64,000 nucleotides of DNA from Penelope pileata. Its lineage: Eukaryota > Chordata > Aves > Galliformes > Cracidae. Positions 49,179-60,555 of the stretch are shown one piece after another. The first letter of the stretch is position 1; every line of letters begins with the position of its first letter. The stretch is from positions 62,001-126,000 of the forward strand of contig WBMW01005662.1 in assembly GCA_013396635.1 (NCBI GenBank). The letters are read 5' to 3'. The translations under genes were made by a program, and so were the position numbers. The notes under the pieces were generated by a model. That model was not told the origin of the DNA, did not search any database, and saw only the letters and a program-made list of their open reading frames with translations.

Positions 49179-52100
49179 TTCAAGAAGTTCAGTTCTAAAA
49201 TGAACATTTTCTTGTCGCTTTCATTAATTCCTTTAAAGAAAGAGTGCAAGCTTATATTTCATACTTAAAAATTAGACATTTACTGTAATTTTTTTTGAGA
49301 CTGAGATGCATAAGAGGGAAGGAGGAAGGGATAAGCCACTGTCGGTGCCATAAAAAGGCTGGAGCTCATTTACCTAATTTTGCAGATGCTCAGTAGGCAA
49401 CTGTACTTCACAGCTGCAGTGCTTTTGAGTCTGTGGGTTTCTGTCCTCTCTTCTGGTTCGCAAGAGGTTAAACAATTTTCCTGCTCAGGGCTGTCCTTAC
49501 TGGGAGAATGTGTCTGCTGGAGACTAACATCCTTGAAAGATTTCCCCTTCCCCCCAAACATGTTGCAACAGAAGGAAATCTGGTTATGTTGTTCTTTAGA
49601 TATATCGAACTTCCAGAAACTGCTGCTAAATTTAGTGTTAAAAATTACGCACTTGTCTTTTAGTTATAAGGCAGAGATCCTTCTCTGAGTAACACGGTTT
49701 GAAGCAAGCCATAGTTAAGTAATTCACATAAGCTTGTTAATAAGACAAAAAAGTGAGCTCAGGATATTTGTAAGAAAAGACAAAAGAAAGGGTTTTCCTG
49801 AGTTTGTGTACAGACTTGTGTTTTAAAGGCATGTAATTTCTTCCATTTTTTTTCCTATAAAACTTTATTTTTCTTCTGTTTAATGCTGCTTTTGCAGTAC
49901 TGTGAAAAAGTTCCAGAAGCATTGAATAATGACGTGAAGTTCATACAGGATATTTTTCAAAAAATCAGATTCAGCTTTCTTTTTTCTCCTCTTTTTGTGT
50001 ACCTTCTTTTGCCAGGTGAAAATTGTATGTATGTGCACACACATTGGCTTGCTTTTTAGGTGTGTTTGTTTACAGATGAACTATAAGCTTCATCTTTTTT
50101 TTGTGTGAATTAAGTTAAATTTCCTGGTTTCAGAGGAATAGTGATTCCAGAAAAGGCAGAAGTCTCTCAGTAATCAAGATAAGCAATGAGCTAGTGGTAT
50201 TGTATATTCAAGGTATTGTAAGATCTGTTGTGGAGTCCAATTTGTACACTACTAATTTGAAAACAGAAAAGTGAAAACTTCAATGGCTTGCAGAAGTTTT
50301 AATGAATTCTTAATCTCTTAGGCCCTTTCTAGCAAGGGAAAGTAAGTTATTTAGCAGTTAGTTACACTTTTCAGTTAGATAGTAGGAATGCTTCTTCCAA
50401 TGACGGTGTCTTCCACCTTCTTTAGTATCCTGCTCATTATGAGTTGGAAAATTTCAGACTCTTTTGTTCCTAGTAGGCTTGATCTGTGAATGTATTTTTT
50501 CTTCAGTTAAGTTCTTTGCTCTGGCATTGCCTCACCCATTCACATCTTGATTCTTTTCAGCTTGGTGGTATTTGCTAAACGTTTAAAGGCAAAACATTAA
50601 TTCAACATATGTGCCTATGAGAGCTACCAAATTTAGCGATGGACAGAAGCAGTCCTGTCCGGAGTAATTACTCTTCTGAGTAAAAAATGGATTGTTATTA
50701 TTTAGTTATAGAAGAAAGAAGTCAGCTATAAACAGTGCTTATTTTAGGGATTAAAATGCAGCAGGATTGCTGGATTTGAAAGTGAAGCCATACAGAATCT
50801 CTAGGCAGGTGACGACTTCCTACCTGTGAATTTTAGAATTTGGTTAATTTTATTACAATTCTACAAAATTATTTAAAAAAAAATAAAAACAAGAGAAAGA
50901 AAAACAAATTTCAAAGACAACTGTCCTAAAAATTGTGATGGAATATGGGGAAAATATTTCTAGGAGAGTGCCTTTTTGTGGCTCTTCTCATGAAGAGTCT
51001 CTCACATAGAGTGCAGAGCAGTGTTTTATGTGACAAACATGCTGAAGTCTACCATGTAGACTTGGATTTTTTAAGCCTCTGATCCTTTTTAATGTGAAAG
51101 TGGCATTAGGAATGTAAATTATTTTGACATATGTTGGAATTGTTGAAAGTAAGGTAAAACAAAACTTCTGCAGCAGGAAGCAGAGCAGACTAAGTCATTT
51201 CTTCCCCTTTATCTTTCCTGCTCGCTAATGAAAGTTGTTTCTGAGATATTTCCTGGACATCTACTTCAGTTGCTGAGGCACCAGAGCTGCTATGCTTTTT
51301 TTAAATGTAAATGCATGATAATTTCTGGCAGCGCAGTGGCAGACTTTAACCCTTAGATAGCATGCCTGTCCACTCTTTTGGCTTGCCTAGGCCAAATTGG
51401 GTGAAGAGAAGGTGTCTTGGGTTGATGTTTTGTTTGTAGCTGAGCGATGGGTGCGGGCCTCAGGACAGACTTGCCATGATGACACAGTGGCAGGACGCAG
51501 GACGCATTACTAGCTGCCCTGGGCCATGGGATGCACGTTGGACGTGCCTACTTAGAGACTAGCACACATGTTCATTTAACCACAAGAAACAGTCAGTCAA
51601 GCTACTGCGTGCTGTTTGGGGAAATGTTCTCAACATTAAGAGGGCTGTCTTGTCTGTCTCATCATCCTGACCCACCAGTCTCATGAAGCATCGTGAATTA
51701 AGAGCAGTGATGCCCAGAGGCCCTGGCTGTTGGGAGCAGCTATCAGCAGGGAGAAAGCTGAGAAAGCAAAGAGGTGACGGGTCTAAATGAAAAGCATAAT
51801 GAGAAAGCTGTGGAGATCGCGGTAGGTATCTGGATAAGGAGATCTTCTGTCAGCAGTTTGGAGGCACTCCCACTTTTTATCTCAATTCTGAGCAATGCTG
51901 GACTGAGTTTCAGTCAGAGGTAGAGAAAGCTAAGGATTTGAGCTTGTCTCCCTTGCAGTACTGGAGCAGCCTGGGGAATTGGCTATGGTTAGACCTTGAA
52001 TCTGGATGGACACTGTTCAAAGGAGAAACAGCTGGAATATAACCCACTTTGTCTTCATGGGTTTTATTTGCCTTTTTTTTTTTTTTTTTTGGAAGAGCCA

Positions 52101-53090
52101 AATTGGATAAAAGTTGTGAGTAGTTGGGCTAGTTGGCTACGCTATTTGCTGTGGGTGTGGAATAGGTCTCGCCTGTGACCTTCACTTCATCTGGGAGTGG
52201 AACTGCTGGAAATCCCACAGCTGCCCCCTCGTGATTTTGGACTGTGCATGTTGGGAGACGCAGCAGCTGAGGACAAACTGAGCAGCAAGCACCATCTGCG
52301 TGAGATAGTGCAGGAGGCAGCAGTCCAGAATGACGCAGAATTGATGCTTTGGAGGTGCCAGTGCAGATCACACCCCTGTAACAGCTGACCTCTCCTGATT
52401 TCTCCCAAACTGTTAACAAGGGGCAAGGAGGCAGCATAAGCAACATCCTACCCCTAGCCTAGGTTTCGGATTTGCCACCAGAACATGGTGAGAAATGCCT
52501 GGCTGCATCTTCTTATTCCAAGATGTGTACCAAGAGCAGTAATCAAAGGCCAAAATCTAGAGTGGCCTTTGTTAATGTGAAACTGCTGAGGATGGCCAAA
52601 ATCATGGCCAGACCTGTGTTCCTGAAACCTCTATCGCTGCTGTGGCTGTGATAGACTTGCGCTCTAGTAATTTGAGTATTTCCTGTCTGATGCAAATGAT
52701 TGCTGGCTGGCTGGCTGCTAGCAAGTCAAGGCACTACTTCATTTGGTTAGCATCTCAAAGCTATTGATGCTTTGATCTTCACAGGTGTGATGTATGACAC
52801 TTTTTTTTTAAGAGATTACTAGTTAAATATCATAAACCGACTTCTCTGGCTCCCAATTGCTACTTTTTTTTTAAGCGTTTCTGCCTTTTTTAATTTCCCG
52901 AATTATCTGATGGCAGTCACACTTAGTGGCGAGTCAGGCCATCCTTGTGTGTTTTTCCTCTGATTCTGGTACTATATATTTATCTTTGTTTTGAAAGAAA
53001 TACTTGTGTTGAGGAATTCAGTTGAACATACCAGTATATGATAACTTGGTTTATATCCTTTCCCAGAACACAAATAAGATTAAAAATAAT
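49179..53090. other. Intronic stretch without recognised features
   Basis: Unique sequence. A 19-base T run is at about 52071-52091 and there is a short CTGG repeat near 52700. The segment 52140-52400 is slightly GC-richer with ORFs on both strands but no known motif. Confidence 0.5.
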
Positions 53091-53093
53091 AAA

Positions 53094-53665
53094 TAATGCC
53101 TGGGAAGATCATGGAGCAGATACTCCTAGATGACATGCTAAGGCACATGAGGGATAAGCGGGTGATCTGTGACAGCCAGCACAGCTTCACCAAGGGAAGG
53201 TCGTGCCTGACCAATCTGGTGGCCTTCTGTGATGGAGTGACGGCATCGGTGGACAAAGGGAAGGCGACCGATGTCATCTACCTGGACTTGTGCAAGGCCT
53301 TCAACATGGTCCCCCACCACATCCTTATCTCTAATTTGGAGAAATGTGGATTTGAGGGGTGGACTATTTGATGGATAAGGAATTGGTTGGAAGGGCGCAG
53401 CCAGAGGGTTGTGGTGAACGGCNCCCCCAGTACAGGAAAGACGTTGGAGAGAGTCCAGAAGAGGGTCACAAAGATGATCAGAGTGCTGGAGCACCATGCC
53501 TATGAGGACAGGCTGAGGGAGTTGGGCTTGTTCAGCCTGGAGAAGAGAAGGCTGCAGGGGGGACCTTGTTACAGCCTTCCAGTATTTAAAGGGAGATAAT
53601 AAACAGGAGGGAAATCAACTTTTTTCAAGGGTAAATAGTGACAGTACAAGGGGGAATGGTTTTAA
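53094..53665 (+). mobile_element. CR1 LINE, left part, interrupted by a hAT insertion
   Basis: CR1 ORF2 begins in the RT domain: PGKIMEQILLDDMLRHMRDK, FTKGRSCLTNLVAFCDGV and YLDLCKAFNMV (53096-53371). The usual Asp in the last motif is Asn here. At 53422-53424 the RT sequence stops at NGX and continues at TLERVQKRVTKM and AYEDRLRELGLFSLEKRR, so the middle of ORF2 including motif C is missing exactly where the assembly has an N. The element breaks off at 53665, where a DNA transposon is inserted, and resumes at 54520. Confidence 0.93.
53658..53665. repeat. Probable hAT target-site duplication, left copy
   Basis: GGTTTTAA here compares with GGCTTTTT at 54512-54519. An 8-bp duplication is the hAT rule; the two copies now differ at three positions, as expected for an old insertion. 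Confidence 0.5.
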
Positions 53666-54511
53666 ATAGGCATGTCCAACCTGCAGGCTGTATGTGGCCT
53701 GGCACAACTTGAGATGTGGCCTGGCCCTGGCTGATGAGCCACCATGGCAGCAGCCCGGCCTGGCCCCCCAGTCTGCACCTGTCACTTGGCATCTAGCACT
53801 GTCTGAGCTGGAGCTCAGGGGAGGGTGTAGTGCAGCACTAACTCAAGTTATGCAAATAATTTTAGGTATTTTGATACCGTTGGTAAACACAATCCTGCAA
53901 ACAGTGAAAAATTGTCAGCCTAGCTCTCTGTTTTGGTAAAGGAATTTGAGAAGAGGTTTTGAGATTGAAAAATGATCAATTTTTTGCATATGTTTGCGAC
54001 TCTGTTGTCAGTCAACAGAAACACATTACCTGTGAATTTTCAACTGGAATGTATAGAGTTGCAATCAGCCATTCAACTCAAAAATTTGATCATGTCTCTC
54101 TACTAGACTTCTATAAGACCTGTCTTACCAGAGAAAAATATCCCTTGTGTCACAATCATGCCGTATTCATGTCATCACTTTTTGGCAGTGTGCACTTTGT
54201 GAACAACCGTTTTCAAGGATGAAGCATAGGAAGAGTAAAATTTCATCAAAAATCTCCGATGAGCACCTTGAGAACTCACTGAGAATTGCAGGCACTTCCA
54301 TCAAATCGGACATTGATACATTAGTTTCACAAAAACAAGGTCAAATATCCCAGTAGTTCTATGTTTTCATTGCTCTTTTTTATGTTTTAATAAAAAATAA
54401 AATGTTTTGTTAGTTATATAATTTAACTGTGTTACATATTTTATATGTGGCCGACGACAATTCGTCTTCACTCAGTGCGGCCCAGGCAAGCCAAAAGGTT
54501 GTACAACCCAT
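53666..54511 (+). mobile_element. hAT-superfamily DNA transposon (Charlie-like), nested in CR1
   Basis: The left end has GGCATGTCCAACCTGCAGGC followed by repeated TGTGGCCTGGC. The right end has TGCGGCCCAGGCAAGCC and AAAAGGTTGTACAACCC. The ends are imperfect terminal inverted repeats of the type GGGTGTCCAACCT. Inside, 54147-54356 encodes the end of a hAT transposase (MKHRKSKISSKISDEHL, LRIAGTS, SDIDTLVSQKQ), the conserved C-terminal dimerisation region. An upstream piece lies at 53959-54222 in a different frame, so a frameshift separates them. At about 850 bp with no N-terminal or catalytic DDE region, it is an internally deleted, non-autonomous or dead copy. It sits in the same strand orientation as the CR1 it interrupts and must be younger than that CR1. 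Confidence 0.85.
53959..54356 (+). pseudogene. Remnant of hAT transposase C-terminus, frameshifted
   Basis: Two overlapping reading frames (53959-54222 and 54147-54356) together cover a hAT transposase C-terminal part, with the frame change near 54200. The second frame holds the hAT dimerisation signature SDEHLENSLRIA. Ends at TAG 54354-54356. The DDE catalytic core is absent, so no transposase activity is possible. Related sequences in animals include Charlie/ZBED-type and GTF2IRD2-type domesticated transposases, but here there is no sign of domestication. Confidence 0.8.
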
Positions 54512-54519
54512 GGCTTTTT

Positions 54520-54772
54520 ACTAAAGGAGGGAAGATTTAGAGTAGATGTCGGGGAATTTTTGTTACTGTAAGGGTACTGAGGCACAGGCTACCCAGAGAA
54601 GCTGTGGATGCCCCATCCCTGGAGGTGTTCAGGGCCAGGTTGGATGGGGCCCTGGGCAACCTGATCTCATACCAGATCTGGAAGTTGGCAACCCTGCCTG
54701 TGGCAGGGGGTTGAAACTTGATGATCCTTGAGGTCCCTTCCAACCCAGTCCATTCTGTGATTCTGTGGAATA
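54520..54772 (+). mobile_element. CR1 LINE, right part, resuming after the hAT insertion
   Basis: Continues the copy broken at 53665: ACTAAAGGAGGGAAGATTTAG, CAGGCTACCCAGAGAAGCTG, CAGGTTGGATGGGGCCCTGG, ATGATCCTTGAGGTCCC and a terminal CATTCTGTGATTCTGTGG. Its 5' end abuts exactly the point where the left part stops, once the transposon and its duplication are removed. Confidence 0.93.
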
Positions 54773-57700
54773 TAACTCAAATTTAACTTTGTTGTATAAA
54801 CAAAGTGGCCTCATCCCAAGTCTTGCTAGAGACAGCACGTTCCTCCATATTTTCAGGTATGCAGTTTTAACACCAGAAGAAATTATTACCACTTTTCATA
54901 TCCCTAAGCCTTTATGCTAGTGCTGATCTTGCACTATGACTCTTCTGTATCCAGTCAGACTTCGCATTCTGGATACAGCAATAGCTTATTTTATCTGCAC
55001 TTATATTAGCAAATAAAACATATATTTGCAGTCTTTCTTAAAATAGGTGTCCCCTTTTAGTCTTTACTTTCTGCTAAACAAATGTATTTTACTGATAATG
55101 AAATTAAGAAGCTATGTTGCAAAGTAGTGCTGTGCTCAGCAGATACGTGAAAGGTGGTGAACTGTCATAATAGCTTACAGTCCAAATCCATCTTCATTAC
55201 AAGTGTATACATTAATAATTAAGGATATTGAAATGAAATCATTATAAATGATTAAAGCTATGAAAAGCGTGGCAAGTGGTAATCTCTGTCAATATATTCT
55301 TTTCTACCTACTTTTTTGCAAAGGAGGGAGTGTTAGGGAGAGAACAATTAACCTTTAGTGCCAGTAATTTGCCCACATATGAGCCCTCTTTCTGGGGAAG
55401 AATATTCCATTTTAGTGTATCCATCTCACTGTTATTGCTGTTTCTTGATAACTTTATCAGGAAACATGCATTTTTAATATTTCAGTTCTGGATGAGATAC
55501 CTGTCCTGAGTGACTAGAAGAGCTGTTTCTGTTTCAATCTTCTGTGTTTAGTGTCTCCAAGAACTTGTTTATTGTATCTGTGATTTAACGGCCATACTAT
55601 ACTTTTTGCATTGTTGGTAGGGATCTAGCAGTTCCCACCATTTCTGCCCAAATAACAGGCTTTTGTCTGATAGGGGCAGAACTGAAGCTGCTTAGGGAGC
55701 AAGGTGATCAAGCTTCCTGTAGCTGCATCATGTCCCTCGGCAGCTGCAGTTAACTCTTGATTTCTGAGATAAACAGGGTTCAGCACAGAGTACTTCTTGC
55801 ATAGTGCCCTCTATTTGTTATATCAGGCAGTGCTTCTCATGGGAAGTGTTGATCGTCTGTTGTGGTCGGACTGACTCAGAGGTCAGAGCGTTCGCTGCTC
55901 CTGGTAGCAGAGTCGAGAGTGAGGGAGAAATTCCCCAGCAGTGAGAAGCTGCAGTGAGGAGTGCTGTGAGTGGGCAGGAGCGTTGGTGGCAGAGAGCGGG
56001 AGATAAGGCAGTGGGATTTGTAAACCAGCTGGGAAATTATGAATTAGATTGCATGCTCACTTCTGAGCAACAGACTCATGTCCAAGGAAGATCTTCCTGG
56101 GAAAGAAAAGAAGGGCAAAAAATGCAAAATTTCTTTTCTAATTTTGTGTACACCCCAAATTTTAGTTAGCATTGTTTAACATGGCTGGGTAATCTTTAAT
56201 CCCCTTCCAAAAGTTTATTTTCCTTTTTCCTTTTTTAAGTGCTTTAAACCCTGTGTTTCATCTGCTGCCTAGCTTGCTGATCTCCTCGCTGTGCTTTGTA
56301 ACCTGATCACAACATGAAATCTAAGGCTTAGAGAATTGTGTTTTGAGAGTGCGGCTCTCTGTGGTTTACCAAGGTTTGTGTTTCCGTAACTTTCAATCCC
56401 TGTAGATGTTTCTGTGCTGTATAACTTTACTGCAGGCAGAAAGGCTTGCTTTCAGGGCTGCCTTTTAACAGTTGGTTTATCTTGTCAGACTTGAATGGGA
56501 GAAGAATATGTTTAGGAAGATAATAGAAGTGGAAAGTTACTTTGAGTACAGAGATCCAGAACAAGTGGTTTTGTTTGCAGAATGGCTCTAACTTAAGAGT
56601 TTCTTCTGTGTACTGAAGATTGCTGTTTCAAGACTAAATACCTTTGTCAGTAATCTTTGCTGCCTCTTTAGTGGGACCCCGCCTCTTGTTTGTGGTGCTC
56701 TAGCAACTCAGATAAACTTTCAGAGTTCCACAGGGTTTTTTAGTTGGGTTTCATAGGTTGTATGGGACAACTACATATGATTCCAGAGTCTGTGAAACAA
56801 AATAACAAAAGCTACAGGATGAGCTCTAGCATGGATTTGCTTTCATGGAGTGATTCACATTGTAACTTAGCAGTAGGACAAACAGAGGAGGCCTTCTTTT
56901 TTTTTTTTTTTTTGACATTACATCCTAAGAAAACTCTTCACTAGAGTGTGATAAGTGAAATTCTGCCACTATATATATATATAATGAAATTATACCACTG
57001 CAGTCAAGTCTGAGCAAATAGTAAAGATTTCTTGAAGTAGCAGTTAAGGGGAATTTTTCTAATTATGTAAGGTCTTGATAAGGAGGTGATGTCTTTCTAA
57101 TCCTCATGAATTCTTTAAAAAAAAAAAAAAAATCTTGATAACGTGAGTTGTGTATCCTAGATAACACATGAAAGGTATTGCACTAATTTTACCTGTAGAA
57201 TATGAAGTTTAAATTTTACTGGAAAAGTGAATATAAAATCTTTTTCATAGGAAATTCTGGCATAAGTTATAAAAGTCAACTTCAGCAGTTAGGTATAAGT
57301 GATTCGGATATGTATGTATCTGGAATCATGTTTGCAAAATCAGCAAAGTGTGCACGGCATCTAGAATTTCCAAGTTTCTTCGGCTAGATAAGGAGAATGA
57401 TCTGCTACCTTCAGGTTCTCTTTTGTTGGGAAGATATGAAGAGATTAGATTATTAAAATGTATACATTCATTGTAAAAGATAAGGATTCCACGTTTTACA
57501 TCTGTGGAGCTGCTTACTGTCTTGTGTTGGGGTTCCCTAACCCCAGCCTGCTCCTCAGGTGCTGTAATGATGTCATCACATCATCATGGACAGATGCAAT
57601 CTGCTGTGTTCTTTAACAAATGTCTAATGAACGCTGAAAGTTTCTGTTGGATTTAGTTTTGGATTGGCAAATTGCAACTGGACAGTTATTAAGTTTTTTT

Positions 57701-59584
57701 TTTAAAAAAAAAAAATTAAATAGTATGATGTAAAAAAAGTTTCTGAAAGTTCAGTGATGTTACATGAAGTCAAAAGGAAGAATTTGAACCATTCTTAGAG
57801 AACAGTACAATTGAATAACTTTTCCACTGGACAACTGGAGATGGGATGAAATAATACAACTTTGGAATTGTTGTCTAATGAAATATGGAGCATTTGCTCA
57901 AGTGTTGTCGCTTAAAAAGTAGGTTAAACAGTGAGTACATTAAAAGTAATTCTAGTAACATCAACCTAATTTAGGTAGATTTTTAAAAGCATATATAATT
58001 TCACATTTGTAAAAATTTCCCTATTTATTCAGTTGAGATACTGGAGTGCATCTCTGAATATTGGAGTGCATCCTTGAAGGTTTATGTGGCTTTTCCTGTG
58101 CTTTAAATGTGAATCTTTCAATCATTTATTACTTTCTTTTCTTACATAGGTCAGCGGTAATGATAAATATATAATCATGAGTTAATGCATTGTGTAATTG
58201 ATTATAATAATTAAGTGATATGGTAGTTTATTCTGTAATCTGTGGAAATGAACTTTGCATTAACTTCTTAAACTGTTGGATATGGTGCTTTTACTACTTT
58301 GCAAAACATTTTTCAAGAGGAGGCTGTTCTTACTATGTGACATTTTTTTGCATATTTGTAACTGATAAACTGCTTTAATAGTCTGCATTTTCTCTGCCTT
58401 TGCTTTTCTTCTTTTTTCTCCCCCCACCATCCAGTAACAGTTTGGATTACTTTTGAATTTTTTTTTTTACTTACGTGCTTGTGCTTATGCTATTTAACTC
58501 TATCCGTTCTTTTGTATTGTATTTAACTTGTGGCATTCAACTTGATCAGTATTGCTTCCAGGCCATTACATACAGATGATGTTAGAAAGCTCATCTTTAG
58601 AGGCATTTACAGATAAGATCTGAATAGGCCCATGTGCTAATGAAATGCTTCTTATATAAGAGTGTTTCCCCTTTTAATGGTTTTGAATTTTTCTAAATCT
58701 TTACAGACAGTATTTCTGGTTGCAGGGCTGTAAACATTTGCATATGCACTTACGTTTTTATATAGCTAGTCTTTTTGACTTGATGATACTGTTTTCTTTG
58801 TGCAGTAGTGTTCACAGATTCATATGTATGAGAATAAGAGTTCCAGTAAAAAGAGGGGAAAAACCCATCTCTGCTAACAAACAGTTTAGAATGGTATGGT
58901 GTATTTAAGAAAAATGTGTCCTTTCTCAAGTTTAATAGATGCATTATTTTACTATTTATCTTGCTTAATGATCCTGTGATATGGGAAATAAGTGGCTTTG
59001 CAGATGAAAAATGTATGAGTAAAAAATGCATTCATCTTTCTAGGCATCATCTGTTTCATTGACAAAAGGCACAGATGTGAAATTTATCTCAATAATTAAA
59101 TTTATAATTATTGTATCATAGATTGATAAATCATTGCTTTTCATGGCATGTGAGCTGGAGCTACGGTTCATGTAACAGCAATAGTTTTAATTGTTGAGTG
59201 GTGATTGTAAGCTGACACTTCTGAGGTTGTGCTTGTGTATTTTTATAATTAAAAATGTATGGCAGAGAAGCACGCTGCAGACGGGGAAGATCATTTTGTT
59301 AATGACTCTACAGGAATGTGCTGTTCTTTGCACTGAATGGTGGACATGCAGGCTTGAAAAATATCCACAGTGCTTTTTCTTTGGAAACTGCTGTCTTTGC
59401 CATTATTGGGTGTATTCACAGACTTCTGGGACTCAAACAAGCACTACAAAAACAGCAATAGCACTAATTTTTAATAGGAGGAAGTGAAAGAACAAAGAAG
59501 CAAAAAGTCAAAATGTTCACATGCAGTATGAGATGTATCTCTAATTCTGATGTCTTCTTTTTTTCCCTCTCTTTTTGCCAACAG
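54773..59584. other. Intronic stretch without recognised features
   Basis: AT-rich unique sequence up to the shared exon. T run 56897-56914, TATATATATA 56972-56983, A run 57116-57132, T/A runs 57697-57715. A small imperfect tandem duplication of about 22 bases (TACTGGAGTGCATC / TATTGGAGTGCATC) lies at 58038-58077. Confidence 0.5.
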
Positions 59585-59673
59585 CTGTAGAACAAGCAAC
59601 CGGAAGAGTTTGATGAGCAATGGCCAGTCTCCAGCTCTGCCTCGACCTCATTCACCTCTGTCAGCTCACACAG
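59585..59673 (+). CDS. MAST4: MAST4 shared coding exon (CRTSNRKSL segment)
   Basis: This 89-nt exon is preceded by a long pyrimidine tract and CAACAG, and ends at CACAG|GTGATT. It starts with the third base of a split codon and ends with the first base of the next (phase 2 in, phase 1 out). It encodes CRTSNRKSLMSNGQSP and ALPRPHSPLSAHT. This is the conserved N-terminal Ser/Pro-rich segment just before the DUF1908 region in MAST kinases. The NGQSPALPRPHSPLSAH wording fits MAST4 better than MAST1-3 as I know them. Exons A/B and C all join here in frame, so it is the common coding exon of the alternative transcripts; a longer upstream isoform probably uses it too. The following exon is not in the window. 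Confidence 0.93.
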
Positions 59674-60195
59674 GTGATTTTTATATCTGTGCTACTGCTG
59701 GTCCTATTAAATTCTTGAAAATCGTGTGTGAGGAAAGGAAAATGGGCTAATTCTCTATCCCACTACTTTTCTTTCTGTTGTTGGTAGTAGTGAAAAGCTG
59801 CATGTCATTCTGTCCAGATTTCTGTTAACATAAGATTTATGGATTTATGAATTCAAACTTACGGTGAAAAGCAGTCCAGAAATATCTAAAATGGGTTATT
59901 CAGCTTTTTTCATTTTCCATATTCTTATGTGTTTTCCCCAATTCCTTATCAGAGTGTAGTACAATTTGAAAAGAATACAGAACAGCTTGTAACACATGGT
60001 AAAGGTAGTGGAGCCGGTGAGTAGAGTGTTACGTTCTACTCACAATGCTTTTGCTCCCTAGGATTTGTGATGTTAGGCACGTTGCTAGAAATTTCAGTGC
60101 TTCAGTTTCCACGTCTTGTTTCACTTCTGAAGCATCTGGAGCATTTAAGAGTAAATGAAAGTCTGTAGATTAGAGATGGGCACCTTCCACTGCGT
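59674..60195 (+). other. MAST4: Start of the MAST4 intron after the shared exon
   Basis: Starts GTGATT. Unique sequence to the CR1 at 60198. The intron continues to the right edge of the window; I found no acceptor-bounded segment encoding the next expected MAST residues. Confidence 0.7.
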
Positions 60196-60197
60196 GG

Positions 60198-60555
60198 GGT
60201 TGCCCAGAGCCCCATCTAACGAGGTCCTGAACACCTGCAGTGATGAGGCATCCACAGCTTCTCTGGGCAGCTGTGCCAGTGCCTCACTGCCCTCTGAGTA
60301 AAGAATTTCTTCTTAATGTGTAATCTAAGTCTTCTCCCTTTTTGAGTTTAATGCCATTACCCCTTGTTGTATCACTGTACACACTGACAAAAAGTTCCTC
60401 TCCATCTTTCCTTTAGGCCTCCTAAGTAAGTACTGGAAGACTGCAGTGAGGTCTCCCTGGAGCCTTCTTCTTACCAAGCTGAACAAGCCCAGCTTCCTCA
60501 GTCTTTCTTTGTAGGAGAGGTGCTCCAGCCCTCTGAGCACCTTCATGACCTTACT
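60198..60555 (-). mobile_element. CR1 LINE fragment, 3' tail missing
   Basis: On the minus strand this is the CR1 ORF2 C-terminal end: VLRGLEHLSYKERLRKLGLFSLVRRRLQGDL and FQYLLRR (within 60325-60657, last residues quoted in part), then GAGGCACTGGCACAGCTGCCC and CAGGACCTCGTTAGATGGGG. It lacks the GATTCT tail and the last part of the 3' UTR at its left edge, as does the minus copy at 16154. 5'-truncated too. Dead copy. Confidence 0.9.

Larger units (their letters stand above)
30386..59584 (+). other. MAST4: MAST4 29-kb intron between exon C and the shared exon
   Basis: The intron starts GTGAGG and ends with a long pyrimidine tract and CAACAG. It also forms the right part of the A/B introns. 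It is mostly unique AT-rich sequence with the CR1, hAT and simple-repeat insertions listed separately. I looked for further coding exons with convincing splice sites and MAST-like sequence and saw none, but a short exon without known motifs could be missed by eye. Confidence 0.8.
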
